A DNA stretch of 64,000 nt from a bacterium (GTDB lineage Bacteria > Pseudomonadota > Alphaproteobacteria > Caulobacterales > Caulobacteraceae), in contig JAVBXP010000084.1 of assembly GCA_030824495.1 (NCBI GenBank), positions 1 to 64,000 of the forward strand, written 5' to 3'. The translations under genes were made by a program, and so were the position numbers. Within the stretch, counting starts at the first letter, position 1, and every line of letters starts with the position of its first letter. Shown here in pieces: positions 1-9,307 of this stretch. The notes beneath the pieces are model-generated. The model ran no database searches, had not been told where the DNA came from, and saw only the letters and a list, made by a program, of their open reading frames with translations.

Positions 1-30
1 ACAAGGCAAGTCGCTGCCGATGTAGCAGCG

Positions 31-54
31 GTCCCTCCCCTCGCGGGGAGGGAC
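31..54. terminator. Perfect 10-bp stem-loop downstream of dipM
   Basis: The arms GTCCCTCCCC and GGGGAGGGAC pair perfectly around the loop TCGC. The hairpin lies six bases beyond the stop of the minus-strand dipM gene. No T-run follows on either strand, so it may be a transcript-stabilising hairpin rather than a classical intrinsic terminator. Confidence 0.55.
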
Positions 55-60
55 GCCTGA

Positions 61-1872
61 CTACTTCGGAAGCACCAGCTTCGGATCGATCGGCCGCGCG
101 CGATCCTGCGGCGTCGGCGCATAGCGCACTTCGAAGTGAAGCTGGGGTTCGGTGACCCCGCCGGTCGAGCCGGCCTGGCCGATCTGCTGCCCCTGGGTGA
201 TCTTCTGCTGCATCTTCACGTCCACGCGGGACATGTGGCCATAGGCGGTGACCCAACCGTCCGCGTGCTTGACCAGCACCAGATTGCCAAAGCCCGGGAC
301 CTGGTCGCCGGCGTAGACGACATCGCCTGCCGCGGCCGCCCGGACCGGCTCGCCGGTGCTGACGCGGATGTTCAAACCGTCGTTGCGCTGCCCCGTTCCC
401 TTGGGACCGAAATCGGAAATCACATCGCCACGCAGCGGCCAGATGAAGCGGCCGCGACCGAAGCTGGTGATCTGGGCGTCGGTGGGCGTGCCCATGACCG
501 GCGCTGCGGGCGCCGGGGTCGGAGTCGTTGAGGGCCGCGTGACCGGCGGCGTAACCGGGGTCGGGCGCGCGGGCGGCGGCCTGGTCGCCGGCGGCTGAAC
601 GATCGGCGGCGGGGTGACCGGGGGTCGCTCGTAAGGCGTCGGAGCAGGCGTCGGTGTCGGATAGGTAACCGGCGGCGGCGTATAGGCCGGAGCCGGGGTC
701 GGCTTGGGCCGCGGCGCGGCGATCTCCTCGCGGATCGAGCCGCGGTCGCGATAGCCGGACGGCAAAATCACCTGTCGGCCAGCCTTGATCGGCGCGCCGA
801 TCTTTACGCCATTGGCCGTGGCCAGGGCGCGTTGTGTCACGCCGAACCGCTTGGCGATCAGGGCCTGAGTGTCGCCCTGCCCCGCCACATAGGCCTTCAC
901 CTTGGTCTCAGGCCCCTTCAGCACCTGACCGGGCTGCAGCGCGTACGGCGGCTTCAGCTTGTTGTCGTCGGCCAGATCCTTGCGTGTGGTGTCGAGACTG
1001 CGCGCGATGGCGTCCAGGTTGTCGCCGCTCTTGACCTTGTAGGTCTTGGCCGGGCCGGCGGCGTCGACCACCTTGCCGGTGACCCGCGTGCGGACGGTGG
1101 TCGCCGGCTCGTCGATAATCGGCGGAGGAGTCGGGCGCGAGGTCGGCGTCCGGACAGGTTCGCTGTAGGCGGGGGTCGAAGGAGCGGGCTGGTTTTCGCG
1201 CGCCGGCGCCGAGACCTGGGTGCGGACGATGGTCGGTCCCTTGTCCTTGAACCCCTCCGGCAGGATCAGCCGGTCGCCGATCGCCAGAGGCGCCTCAATC
1301 TCGCGGTCATTGGCTTCGGCGATCGACGCTGCGCTGACGCTGAACCGCTGGGCGATCGCAAAGAGCGTGTCGCCCGATCCGACCACATAGGCCTTGGCCG
1401 ATGTCGTGCGGGGTCCCTTCAGGACCTGGCCGGGCCGAAGGGCGTAGGGAGCCTTCAAGTCGTTGTCGTCGGCGATCTGCTTGCGGGTGGTCCCCATGGT
1501 GCGCGCAATGGCGTCCAGGTTGTCGCCTGCCTTGACCTTGTAGTCCTTCGCCGGACCGGCGGTCTCCACGACCTTGCCGGCGACCGTCGTCCTGGTGACG
1601 GTCTCGGTGACCATCGGGCGCGGCGCGGGCGCTAGAGCCGGCTGTTGGCGCGGCGGCGAAATCGCGGGCAGCTGATTGCTTTCCACCGGGGCGGTCGGGC
1701 GCGGCTGCATGGCCGGCTCATCCTGGCGGGCGGGCGGCGGCGGCACGGGCAGCGGCTGGCTCGGGCCAGGTCTGGTGGGGAAGTTCGGCCGCACAGGCTC
1801 CACAGTCGTACAGGCGGTCAGAGCCGTACCTGCAAGAAGAAACAAAGCCGTGCGCGTAAGGGAAAGCGTCAT
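61..1872 (-). CDS. dipM: DipM-like LysM/LytM cell-division envelope protein
   Basis: A 603-residue exported protein. The N-terminus has a hydrophobic segment ending in a lipobox-like LTAC (Cys21). Four LysM repeats are arranged as two similar pairs (about residues 111-153 with 162-205, and 278-320 with 327-371), separated by Pro-rich linkers; a further Pro/Thr-rich stretch (385-460) leads to a C-terminal LytM/M23 domain (474-600). The zinc-ligand positions are degenerate: Asn497 and Asn501 replace the usual His and Asp, and Gln577 replaces the first His of HxH, while His546 and His579 remain. This matches Caulobacter DipM, a non-catalytic LytM factor that binds peptidoglycan at the septum and stimulates other hydrolases. 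Length and neighbours (pcm, surE, serS) agree. The function here is inferred from that family. Confidence 0.9.
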   Translation of the reverse strand: MTLSLTRTALFLLAGTALTACTTVEPVRPNFPTRPGPSQPLPVPPPPARQDEPAMQPRPTAPVESNQLPAISPPRQQPALAPAPRPMVTETVTRTTVAGKVVETAGPAKDYKVKAGDNLDAIARTMGTTRKQIADDNDLKAPYALRPGQVLKGPRTTSAKAYVVGSGDTLFAIAQRFSVSAASIAEANDREIEAPLAIGDRLILPEGFKDKGPTIVRTQVSAPARENQPAPSTPAYSEPVRTPTSRPTPPPIIDEPATTVRTRVTGKVVDAAGPAKTYKVKSGDNLDAIARSLDTTRKDLADDNKLKPPYALQPGQVLKGPETKVKAYVAGQGDTQALIAKRFGVTQRALATANGVKIGAPIKAGRQVILPSGYRDRGSIREEIAAPRPKPTPAPAYTPPPVTYPTPTPAPTPYERPPVTPPPIVQPPATRPPPARPTPVTPPVTRPSTTPTPAPAAPVMGTPTDAQITSFGRGRFIWPLRGDVISDFGPKGTGQRNDGLNIRVSTGEPVRAAAAGDVVYAGDQVPGFGNLVLVKHADGWVTAYGHMSRVDVKMQQKITQGQQIGQAGSTGGVTEPQLHFEVRYAPTPQDRARPIDPKLVLPK

Positions 1873-1967
1873 CGCCGCTCCGGTGAGATTGGATCGGAAT
1901 CAGTCGAGGCGTCAGGGTCAATCATGGGTTACAGCCGACGCCGAAGCCAACCCAATAAGTCTTTAGC

Positions 1968-2639
1968 TCACAGCTCCTTGGCGACGCCGTCGAGCAAGGG
2001 GACGAAGCGAACGTCGGTCATCACCTCAATCCGGAAGCCCCCCGCCCCATCGCCCGTGTAGCGTTTCAGGCTCTGAACCGGCCCTTTGCCAATGGGCGCA
2101 ACCAGCACGCCCTTCGGTTTCAATTGCGAAAGCAGCGCCTTGGGCTCATCCGGCGCCGCCGCTGTGACCAGAATGCGGTCAAAAGGCGCCTGCTCGGGCC
2201 AGCCAAGGCCGCCATCGCCAAAACGTGTGATCACATTGGTGAGACCGAGCTGCTTGAAGCGCCCTTCGGCCTCGCCCAGCAGGGTCCGATAGCGCTCGAC
2301 CGTATAGACCAGCCGCGAGAGCTTGGAGAGGATCGTGGTCTGGTAGCCGGAGCCGGTGCCGATCTCGAGCACCCGCGAACGCGGCTCGACCTCCAGGGCC
2401 TGGCTCATCAGGCCGACGATGTAGGGCTGGCTGATGGTTTGGCCGCAGGCGATCGGCAGGGCCGAATCCTCGAAGGCGCGGTCCTTGAACAGGTCAGGGG
2501 TGAACAGCTCCCGGGGCGTCGATTCGATGGCCTTCAGGACCGCCGGACTGCTGACGCCCTGAGAGCGCAGCGACAGCACCAGGCGCGCAAGCTGAACGCT
2601 TGCCTCATCGCCGTCTTGATCGCTCTCGTGTTTGGCCAT
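1968..2639 (-). CDS. pcm: Protein-L-isoaspartate O-methyltransferase
   Basis: A 223-residue SAM-dependent methyltransferase that repairs isoaspartyl residues in damaged proteins. The SAM-binding motif VLEIGTGSGYQT is visible at about residues 80-95, preceded by the PCMT-typical segment with GQTISQPYIV that contacts the substrate. The start ATG lies nine bases beyond the stop of surE, so the two are very likely co-transcribed in the order surE-pcm, the usual pairing. Full length for the family. Confidence 0.95.
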   Translation of the reverse strand: MAKHESDQDGDEASVQLARLVLSLRSQGVSSPAVLKAIESTPRELFTPDLFKDRAFEDSALPIACGQTISQPYIVGLMSQALEVEPRSRVLEIGTGSGYQTTILSKLSRLVYTVERYRTLLGEAEGRFKQLGLTNVITRFGDGGLGWPEQAPFDRILVTAAAPDEPKALLSQLKPKGVLVAPIGKGPVQSLKRYTGDGAGGFRIEVMTDVRFVPLLDGVAKEL

Positions 2640-2647
2640 GGGTCGCC

Positions 2648-3427
2648 TCAGGCCTTGGGAGGCGCGCCCCCGAGCACGCCCTTCAGGCGATGAACGGTTT
2701 CGGCGTGAGTCAGGTCGATATGCAAGGGGGTGACGGAAATCTTACCGTCATAAATGGCCCGAAGGTCCGTGCCGTCGGCGGGCTCGGAGCGCTCTGCTCG
2801 GAAACCCATCCAGTAGTAGTCTTGATTGCGCAGGTCGGTACGCTTCTCCGCGTGGCGGACATTGATGTCGCGGAAGGTCTGGCGCGTGACCTCGACCTCG
2901 GTGATCTCGTCGATCAGCGCCGCCGGGAAGTTGACGTTCATCACGACGTCCTTGGGCCAGCCCAACTCGACCAGCCGCTTCACGATCCCCGGGCCGAACT
3001 GCTCGGACGGCGCATACATTTGCTGGCCCTCGACCGCAGGCCAACTGGATTGCGACAGGGCGATCGAGGGAATGCCCAGGGCCATGCCCTCGATGGCGCC
3101 GGCAACCGTTCCGGACATCGTCACGTCCTCGGCCAGGTTCGCCCCGCGATTGACGCCGGACAGCACCAGGTCGGGCTTCAGCCCACCCATCAACTGGGTC
3201 ACCGCCAGCATCACGCAGTCGGTCGGCGTGCCGGTGGTGGCGTATCTGCGCTCATCCAGCCGTCGTACCCGGATCGGATCGGCCAGGGTGAGCGCCCGGC
3301 TGGCGCCCGACTGTTCGTACTCCGGCGCGCAGATCCAGACGTCGTCCGTCAGGACGCGGGCGATTTTTTCAAGGGCGACCAGACCCTCGGCATGAATGCC
3401 GTCGTCGTTGGTCAGCAGGATACGCAT
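2648..3427 (-). CDS. surE: 5'/3'-nucleotidase SurE
   Basis: A 259-residue metal-dependent nucleotidase (acid phosphatase acting on nucleoside monophosphates). The N-terminus [15 protein letters not shown] carries the two adjacent Asp residues that bind the metal. Further family motifs are GTPTDCV and the [11 protein letters not shown] segment containing the conserved metal-binding Asn. Length is typical. It sits directly upstream of pcm and is separated from serS by a repetitive element, so it may have its own promoter. Confidence 0.95.
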   Translation of the reverse strand: MRILLTNDDGIHAEGLVALEKIARVLTDDVWICAPEYEQSGASRALTLADPIRVRRLDERRYATTGTPTDCVMLAVTQLMGGLKPDLVLSGVNRGANLAEDVTMSGTVAGAIEGMALGIPSIALSQSSWPAVEGQQMYAPSEQFGPGIVKRLVELGWPKDVVMNVNFPAALIDEITEVEVTRQTFRDINVRHAEKRTDLRNQDYYWMGFRAERSEPADGTDLRAIYDGKISVTPLHIDLTHAETVHRLKGVLGGAPPKA

Positions 3428-3435
3428 GAAGACCC

Positions 3436-3520
3436 GCTCGTCCCGGCGAAGGCCGGGATCCAGGTGAAGCCCGCCTGACGCTCAGGATGAATCTGGGCCC
3501 CGGCCTTCGTCGGGGTGAGC
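3436..3520. repeat. Extragenic palindromic repeat between serS and surE
   Basis: Two 28-base arms (3436-3463 and 3493-3520) are imperfect inverted copies of each other, each built round the core CGAAGGCCGGG or its complement, with 29 bases between them. Such GC-rich paired palindromes in gene spacers resemble the extragenic palindromic elements of alphaproteobacteria. No other convincing copy was noticed in this window, so repetitive status is inferred from the shape. Confidence 0.6.
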
Positions 3521-3536
3521 AGTTTGGGGAAAGGCA

Positions 3537-4817
3537 TCAGCCTTCACCTCCAATGTGCGTCAGGCCGGGCAGGTAGGGATGCAGAGCCTGTGGAATGGCG
3601 ATGCGGCCGTTCTCGTCCTGATAGTTCTCCATCACCGCCACCAGGGTCCGGCCCACAGCCAGGCCCGAGCCGTTCAGAGTATGGAGGAATCGGGTGCCCT
3701 TCTCGCCGGCCTTCTTGGTGCGAGCATCCATGCGCCGGGCTTGGAAGTCCCCACAGTTGGAGATCGAGCTGATCTCGCGATAGCGGCCTTCCGACGGGAT
3801 CCAGACCTCAAGGTCGTAGGTCTTGCGGGCGCCAAAGCCCATGTCGCCCGTGCAGAGCATCATGGTCCGGTGCGGCAGCTCCAGGGCCTTCAGCACGGCT
3901 TCGGCGCAACCGACCATCCGCTCGTGCTCAGCCTCGGACTCTTCAGGCGCAGTGATCGAGACGAGCTCGACTTTGTAGAACTGGTGTTGCCGGATCATGC
4001 CGCGCGTGTCGCGGCCCGAAGCGCCCGCCTCCGAACGGAAGCACGGCGTCAGCGCGGTGAGCCGCAGCGGCAGTTCTTCCTCGGCGACGATCTGGCCCAT
4101 GACCATGCTGGTCAGCGGAACCTCGGCGGTCGGGATCAGCCAACGGCCGTCGGTGGTCTTGAACAGGTCGTCGGCGAACTTGGGCAGCTTGTCAGTGCCA
4201 TAGGCGGCGGCGTCGTTGACCAGCAGCGGCGGCGAGACCTCGGTATAGCCGTGCTCCTGGGTCTGCATGTCGAGCATGAACTGGCCAAGCGCCCGCTCGA
4301 GCCGCGCGACCTGGCCCTTCAGGATCACGAACCGGGCGCCGCTCATGCGGGCGGCGGCCTCGAAATCGATCAGGCCCAGGCGTTCGCCCAGGTCGACGTG
4401 ATCGCGGGGATTGGCGATGGCGTTGGGCTCGCCCCAGCGCCGGACCTCGACATTGTCGTGTTCGTCCGCGCCAACCGGGACGTCGGGCAGCGGAATATTT
4501 GGCAATTGGGCCAGCAGGCTTTGCAGCTCGTCGGCCACGGCGCGCTCGGTCTCGGCCTGCTCGACGAGCACGACCTTGACCTGCTCGACCTCGGCCATCA
4601 GGCGCTCGGCCTCGGCATCGTCCTTCTTGGCCTTGGCTTGGCCGATCAGCTTGGAGGCTTCATTGCGGCGGCTCTGGGCGGTTTCCAGCGCCAGCTTCGC
4701 CGCGCGCAGCTTGGCGTCCAGGGCGATGGCCTCGGCGGCCACGCCTGACTTGCCCTTCGCAGCCCAGGCTTTCTCGTAAAGCTCGGGGTTTTCGCGAATG
4801 GCTCGAATGTCGTGCAT
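3537..4817 (-). CDS. serS: Seryl-tRNA synthetase
   Basis: A 426-residue class II aminoacyl-tRNA synthetase charging tRNA-Ser. The N-terminal part (to about residue 110) is the long antiparallel coiled-coil arm, rich in Lys, Glu and Ala, that grips the tRNA. Class II motif 2 ([17 protein letters not shown]) and motif 3 ([13 protein letters not shown]) are both present. I chose the ATG at 4817 because the protein then begins [14 protein letters not shown], the usual SerRS N-terminus; the reading frame is open 20 codons further upstream but that extension has no family support. Confidence 0.95.
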   Translation of the reverse strand: MHDIRAIRENPELYEKAWAAKGKSGVAAEAIALDAKLRAAKLALETAQSRRNEASKLIGQAKAKKDDAEAERLMAEVEQVKVVLVEQAETERAVADELQSLLAQLPNIPLPDVPVGADEHDNVEVRRWGEPNAIANPRDHVDLGERLGLIDFEAAARMSGARFVILKGQVARLERALGQFMLDMQTQEHGYTEVSPPLLVNDAAAYGTDKLPKFADDLFKTTDGRWLIPTAEVPLTSMVMGQIVAEEELPLRLTALTPCFRSEAGASGRDTRGMIRQHQFYKVELVSITAPEESEAEHERMVGCAEAVLKALELPHRTMMLCTGDMGFGARKTYDLEVWIPSEGRYREISSISNCGDFQARRMDARTKKAGEKGTRFLHTLNGSGLAVGRTLVAVMENYQDENGRIAIPQALHPYLPGLTHIGGEG

Positions 4818-4926
4818 GGTTCTGCCGCCGGGAGAGAGTGAGCCGACTTCTCTAGAGCGCGTTGGTTGGCGGGCCAACCCCCAGAGCCGCTTGCGCGGCG
4901 CCTAAGCGGCGCCTAGCCGCAGCGCA

Positions 4927-5865
4927 CTAGACCGGAACGATGTCCCTGCCCGCTTCCTCGTCCTCCAGACGACGGCGCTTCTCGATCAGGCGTACGCACC
5001 AGATGGAGATTTCGTAGAGCAGGATGATCGGCAGGGCGAGCATGGTCTGGCTGATCGGATCGGGCGGGGTCACCACCGCGGCGACCACGAACACCCCGAC
5101 GATAGCGTAGCGCCGGCCGGTCGCCAGGGCCTTGGACGACACGATCCCGGCCATGCCCAGCAGGGTCAGCACAACCGGCAACTGGAAGCAGAGGCCAAAG
5201 GCGAGGAGCAAGGTCGTAACCAGGCTCAGATAGTCCGAAACCTTGGGCAGAAGCTGCACCGACACCTGGGCGTCGACGATCTGCTGGGACAGCGAGAACC
5301 ACAGCACGAACGGCAGGATGACGTAGTAGACCAGCGCCGCACCCAGCAGGAACAGGGCCGGCGAAGCGAGCAGGAACGGTATGAAGGCCTTGCGCTCTCG
5401 CTTGTAGAGGCCCGGCGCCACGAAGCCGTAGACCTGCCAGGCGAGCACGGGGAAGGTCAGCACCACAGCGCCGAAGCCCGCCAATTTGAGTTTGGTGAAG
5501 AAGAACTCCAGCGGCGCGGTGAACACCAGGTTCAGCTTGTCGGCGTCCGGCGCCGGCGGGACTTCCTTCAGGCCGAGCAAGGCCAGGAAGAGGTCGCGGG
5601 TCCCGCTCAGGAAGCGGCCGATATCCATGCCGCCCGAGGCCTGCGCATGGTTGGCGTTCTCGACGGCCAGAAGCTGGGCGGCGATCGCGAAGGGGTGCAG
5701 CAGGAAGATGTAAATCTGCTTGGAGAAGGCGAAGCAGATCGCAAACCCGATCGCCATCGCCAGGACGCAGATGATCAGACGCGAGCGCAGCTCAACCAGG
5801 TGGTCGAGCAAGGGCGCGCGGGACGCCTCGATCTCGGCGTCGTCGTATTCATGGGGCTCGCTCAC
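4927..5865 (-). CDS. tatC: Twin-arginine translocase subunit TatC
   Basis: A 312-residue polytopic inner-membrane protein, the signal-peptide receptor of the Tat pathway that exports folded proteins. It opens with a short acidic tail followed by PLLDHLVELRSRL, the conserved TatC entry to the first membrane helix, and the sequence supports about six membrane helices. An insert of roughly 40 residues with NKVFTAPLEFF-type loop (LNLVFTAPLEFF) follows helix one. It overlaps tatB by four bases (ATGA), which suggests translational coupling in a tatA-tatB-tatC operon. Confidence 0.95.
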   Translation of the reverse strand: MSEPHEYDDAEIEASRAPLLDHLVELRSRLIICVLAMAIGFAICFAFSKQIYIFLLHPFAIAAQLLAVENANHAQASGGMDIGRFLSGTRDLFLALLGLKEVPPAPDADKLNLVFTAPLEFFFTKLKLAGFGAVVLTFPVLAWQVYGFVAPGLYKRERKAFIPFLLASPALFLLGAALVYYVILPFVLWFSLSQQIVDAQVSVQLLPKVSDYLSLVTTLLLAFGLCFQLPVVLTLLGMAGIVSSKALATGRRYAIVGVFVVAAVVTPPDPISQTMLALPIILLYEISIWCVRLIEKRRRLEDEEAGRDIVPV

Positions 5866-6452
5866 GCCTTGGCTCCCGCCTTGGCGGCGCGTTTGGCAGG
5901 CGCCTTATCGGCCTGCGCCTTCGCAGCGACCTTCGCCGACGGCTTGGAAGCCGCTTTGGGTTTGGCAGGGGCCGCCTTGGGCTTGGCGGTGGCGGCAGCC
6001 TTGGGTTTCGCCGCGGCCTTGGGTTTCGCAGCAGCCTTGGCGCGAGGCTTGGCCGCTTCGAGCGCGGGCGCAGGCGAGACCGGATCGGCCGCCACTTCGG
6101 CCGGCGCGTCGTACTGGTGGCTCATCGGCGGGTGGAACTGGACGTTCGATCCCTCAAGACTATCGCCGATCTCCTTGAAAACCTGATCGACCTGCGCCTT
6201 GGAGGCGTCCATGGCGGCGCTTTCCGCCAGGCTGCCGCGACGCATGGCCTCAACCTCCTTGCGCAGCTCATCGAGCTCCGACTGGCGGGCCATTTCATCG
6301 AAGCTGGCGCGGAATTCGTTGGCCATGCCCCGCACCTTGGCCGTGAACTGGCCAAGCTTGCGCAACATGATGGGCAGGTCCTTGGGGCCGACCACGATCA
6401 AGGCGACCGCGGCGATGACCAGGAGTTCAAGCCCACCGATCTCGGGAAGCAT
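5862..6452 (-). CDS. tatB: Twin-arginine translocase subunit TatB
   Basis: A 196-residue single-span membrane protein that forms the Tat receptor with TatC. The N-terminus MLPEIGGLELLVIAAVALIV is the typical TatB helix (Glu in place of the TatA residue), followed by the hinge VGPKDLP and an amphipathic helix. The C-terminal third (about 120-196) is a low-complexity tail of repeated AKPKAA units, Lys- and Ala-rich, which is common in Caulobacteraceae but makes the tail length unreliable. It overlaps tatC by four bases. Confidence 0.93.
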   Translation of the reverse strand: MLPEIGGLELLVIAAVALIVVGPKDLPIMLRKLGQFTAKVRGMANEFRASFDEMARQSELDELRKEVEAMRRGSLAESAAMDASKAQVDQVFKEIGDSLEGSNVQFHPPMSHQYDAPAEVAADPVSPAPALEAAKPRAKAAAKPKAAAKPKAAATAKPKAAPAKPKAASKPSAKVAAKAQADKAPAKRAAKAGAKA

Positions 6453-6528
6453 TCAGGGATAGCCTAGACGTAAGAGCCCGCGCCGATCAGGACCGGCGCG
6501 GGCGAAAGCTTGAGGGAATTCGGCCAGA

Positions 6529-6741
6529 TCAGCCGCGAGCTTCGTCTTTTTCGCGCTCGGTCTTGGGGAGCGGCTTGGAGGTATCGACCACGGTGTCGGT
6601 GTCGTCCTTGAGGCCGTCCTTGAACGCGCGGATGCCTTTTGCCGCGTCACCCATGATGCCCGACAGCTTGCCGCGGCCGCCGAACAGCAGCGCCACAACC
6701 ACCAGGACGATCAGCCAGTGCCAAATCGAAAATGAGCCCAT
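6529..6741 (-). CDS. tatA: Twin-arginine translocase subunit TatA
   Basis: A 70-residue pore-forming Tat subunit. It begins [20 protein letters not shown], the usual TatA membrane helix, followed by FGGRGKL at the hinge, an amphipathic helix and a charged tail. The ATG at 6741 is chosen over an open upstream extension because AAGGAG stands nine bases before it and the family N-terminus starts there. First gene of the tatABC set, 76 bases before tatB. Confidence 0.95.
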   Translation of the reverse strand: MGSFSIWHWLIVLVVVALLFGGRGKLSGIMGDAAKGIRAFKDGLKDDTDTVVDTSKPLPKTEREKDEARG

Positions 6742-6840
6742 AAGGCCAAACTCCTTAACGTCGACGATCGACCTCGACCGCACGCCCGCCTCTGTTCAAC
6801 GTCGAATATAGTCGCTTGCGCCGCAAAGCGCCAACGCGTC

Positions 6841-7488
6841 CTAACGCCCCGGATCGTCCTCGCCCAGGAAGTCTGTATGGAATTCCGGCGCCTCGCCGTC
6901 TTCCAACGGGTCTTCTTCCAGCATTTCGCCCCCGAGAGGATTTGGCACCGCGAAGTCCGGCGGCAAATCGAGGCTCAAAAGGCCCGCCGCCTTCATGTCC
7001 GCCGCGCCCGGCAGATCGCCTAGATTCGCTAGGCCATAGTGCTCCAGGAACGCATCGGTCGTCCCGTAGGTGACCGGCCGGCCAGGCGTGCGGCGACGCC
7101 CACGCATCCGCACCAAGCCCAGCTCCAGCAACACGTCCAGCGTGCCGCGGCTCGCCTGCACCCCGCGCACGGCCTCGATCTCGGCGCGCGTCACCGGCTG
7201 GTGGTAGGCGATGATGGCAAGGGTCTCCTGGGCGGCCTTGGAAAGGCGCCGCGGCTCCTCGCGCTCATGCGTCATCAGGAAGGCTAGGTCTTCGGCCGTC
7301 TGGAAGCGCCAGCGACCGCCGATGCAGGCGAGCTCAACGCCGCGCCCGGCATAGGTTTCCTGCAGCGCGGCCAGGGCGGCCTTTACATCGGCGTTGGCCG
7401 GCAGGCGCTTTGAGAGGTCTTCCAGGCTGAGCGGCCCGGCGGCGGCGAACAACAGCGCCTCGACCTGGCGTTCGGCCGGTTCGGTCAC
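6841..7488 (-). CDS. scpB: Segregation and condensation protein B
   Basis: A 215-residue ScpB, partner of ScpA in the SMC condensin complex for chromosome organisation. The paired winged-helix region is visible, with the conserved block [23 protein letters not shown] followed by [15 protein letters not shown]. The C-terminal 40 residues are acidic and less conserved. The start overlaps the scpA stop by four bases, so the pair is translationally coupled. Confidence 0.93.
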   Translation of the reverse strand: MTEPAERQVEALLFAAAGPLSLEDLSKRLPANADVKAALAALQETYAGRGVELACIGGRWRFQTAEDLAFLMTHEREEPRRLSKAAQETLAIIAYHQPVTRAEIEAVRGVQASRGTLDVLLELGLVRMRGRRRTPGRPVTYGTTDAFLEHYGLANLGDLPGAADMKAAGLLSLDLPPDFAVPNPLGGEMLEEDPLEDGEAPEFHTDFLGEDDPGR

Positions 7489-8297
7489 GCCCGCACCTCG
7501 GCGCGAGCCCGCAGATAGACGTCGGCGAAGGCCTCGAGTTGGCGAGCTTCGAGCGCGCCTTCCTTCACCAGCTCCAGACTGGCCGATAGGGTCGAGGCGA
7601 CATAGGACGCCTGGCTTGGCCCCTCCCCCGCCGGCTTGATCGGCGCGACGCCCGACAGCGGCGTCCAGCGGCCAAGATCGGGCAGCATGTGGCGCAGGCG
7701 ATCGCGAGCGTCCTCCAGCGGATAGGCCTGGGGCGTTCGCGGTGTGTAGTGACGCCCCTGCTCCTTACGACGCTGGTCGATATAGGCGCTCATCAAGCCG
7801 TAGAGATCACCCTCTAGCCGCATCGACGGGATGACCTTGATGGCCTCGGGGTCACCGCGGACAAACACGTCACGCCCCAATTGCGCCCCGTCGCGCAGCG
7901 CGTCGGCCGCCTTGCGCATGGCGTCCAGCTTGGCCAGCCGGAAAGCCAGTTGCGCGGCCATTTCCTCGGCCGGCGCCTCTTCGGCCTTGGGCTGCTCGGG
8001 CTTTGGGAGCAGCAGGCGAGATTTGAGGTAGGCGAGCCAGGCCGCCATCACCAGATAGTCGGCGGCCAGCGAAAACCGAACTCGCCGTGCCTGCTGAACG
8101 AAGGACAAATACTGCTCGGCGAGCTTGGTCACCGAGAGCTTGAGCAGATCGACCTTCTGGCTGCGCGCCAGGGCGAGCAGGACGTGAAGAGGACCTTCGT
8201 AGCCGTCGATATCGATGACGAGGGCTTCGCCATCTTCAGCGGCCGTATTGGCCGCTTCAAAATCGAGCTTTGGCTGGAAGGTGCTCAAGCCGCCCAT
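7485..8297 (-). CDS. scpA: Segregation and condensation protein A
   Basis: A 270-residue kleisin subunit of the SMC complex. The N-terminal block with YEGPLHVLLALARSQKVDL is the hallmark ScpA segment that binds the SMC neck; the C-terminal winged helix that binds the SMC head ends the protein. Its start lies inside the 3' end of nagZ (13-base overlap), and its stop overlaps scpB, so nagZ-scpA-scpB are read as one unit. Confidence 0.93.
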   Translation of the reverse strand: MGGLSTFQPKLDFEAANTAAEDGEALVIDIDGYEGPLHVLLALARSQKVDLLKLSVTKLAEQYLSFVQQARRVRFSLAADYLVMAAWLAYLKSRLLLPKPEQPKAEEAPAEEMAAQLAFRLAKLDAMRKAADALRDGAQLGRDVFVRGDPEAIKVIPSMRLEGDLYGLMSAYIDQRRKEQGRHYTPRTPQAYPLEDARDRLRHMLPDLGRWTPLSGVAPIKPAGEGPSQASYVASTLSASLELVKEGALEARQLEAFADVYLRARAEVRA

Positions 8298-9307
8298 TTC
8301 CCTTCGAAGGCCGCGTCGAACCGGGCGCGAGCCTCTTCGACATCGAACGGCTCGGGAACCTTGGCGATCCGGCCCAGCGCCGCCTTGGCTCGGCGTGCCG
8401 CTTGGCCTGAGAGCGCCTTGGTTCCGGCGATCACCGCCTTCATCTCGGCCATGTCGCCATTGCAGTGCAGGACCACGTCGCAGCCGGCGGCGAGCGAGAG
8501 CCGGGCTCGATCAGCGAACTCGCCGCCCAGCGCCTTCATCGACAGGTCGTCGCTCATCACCAAACCATCAAAGCCGATGGCGCCGCGAATAACCTCGCGC
8601 ATCGCCTTCTTCGACGTCGTGGCGGGACGCTTGGGGTCGATGGCCGTGTAGACAACGTGCGCGGTCATCGCCATCGGCATGTCCGACAGCACCCTGAAAG
8701 GTGCGAAGTCCCAGGCGTCGAGCTCGTCATAGCTGGTTTCCACCACCGGCAGGTCCAGGTGACTGTCAGCCATCGCCCGGCCGTGGCCAGGAATGTGCTT
8801 GATGACCGGCAGCACCCCGCCGGCGATCATCCCCTCGCAGGCCGCGCGCCCAAGCAAGGCGACGCCTTCCGGGGTCTTGGCGTAGGCGCGATCGCCGATC
8901 ACGTCGTGAGCACCCTCGACCGGCACATCCAGCACCGGCACGCAGTCGACATTGATGCCCAGAACCGCGAGGTCATAGGCCAGCAGCCGCGCGCCCAGAC
9001 GGGTCACCTCCCGCCGCAGCAAGGGATCGTTGGCGGGCAGCTCGCCATAGGCGCGGCCCGGCGGATACCGGCGCCAGTGGGGCGGACCAAGGCGTTGGAC
9101 CCGGCCGCCCTCCTGGTCGATCAGCACCGGCGCGTCTGCCCGGCCGACCGTGGCGCGCAGCTGGTCGACCAGTTTACGCACCTGGTCCGGCGACTCGACG
9201 TTGCGCTTGAAGAGGATGAACCCCCAAGGCTGGACGTCACGGAAGAAAGCCTCTTCCTCAGCCGAGAGGGTCAGGCCGGCGCAGCCGAGGATCGAGGCGC
9301 TGGTCAT
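8285..9307 (-). CDS. nagZ: Beta-N-acetylhexosaminidase NagZ
   Basis: A 340-residue glycoside hydrolase family 3 enzyme that removes GlcNAc from anhydromuropeptides in cytoplasmic cell-wall recycling. The signature KHIPGHGRAMADSH, containing the catalytic loop His and Asp of NagZ, is present, as is DQEGGRVQRL near residue 65 and the acidic motif VMSDDLSMKAL. There is no signal peptide, which fits a cytoplasmic enzyme. Its start is one base from the stop of the SPOR gene. Confidence 0.93.
   Translation of the reverse strand: MTSASILGCAGLTLSAEEEAFFRDVQPWGFILFKRNVESPDQVRKLVDQLRATVGRADAPVLIDQEGGRVQRLGPPHWRRYPPGRAYGELPANDPLLRREVTRLGARLLAYDLAVLGINVDCVPVLDVPVEGAHDVIGDRAYAKTPEGVALLGRAACEGMIAGGVLPVIKHIPGHGRAMADSHLDLPVVETSYDELDAWDFAPFRVLSDMPMAMTAHVVYTAIDPKRPATTSKKAMREVIRGAIGFDGLVMSDDLSMKALGGEFADRARLSLAAGCDVVLHCNGDMAEMKAVIAGTKALSGQAARRAKAALGRIAKVPEPFDVEEARARFDAAFEGKWAA

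Noticed and set aside
4865-4878. Small hairpin GTTGG/CCAAC and a tandem GCGGCGCCTA between tatC and serS
   Set aside because: Five-base stem without T-run; too weak to call a terminator.
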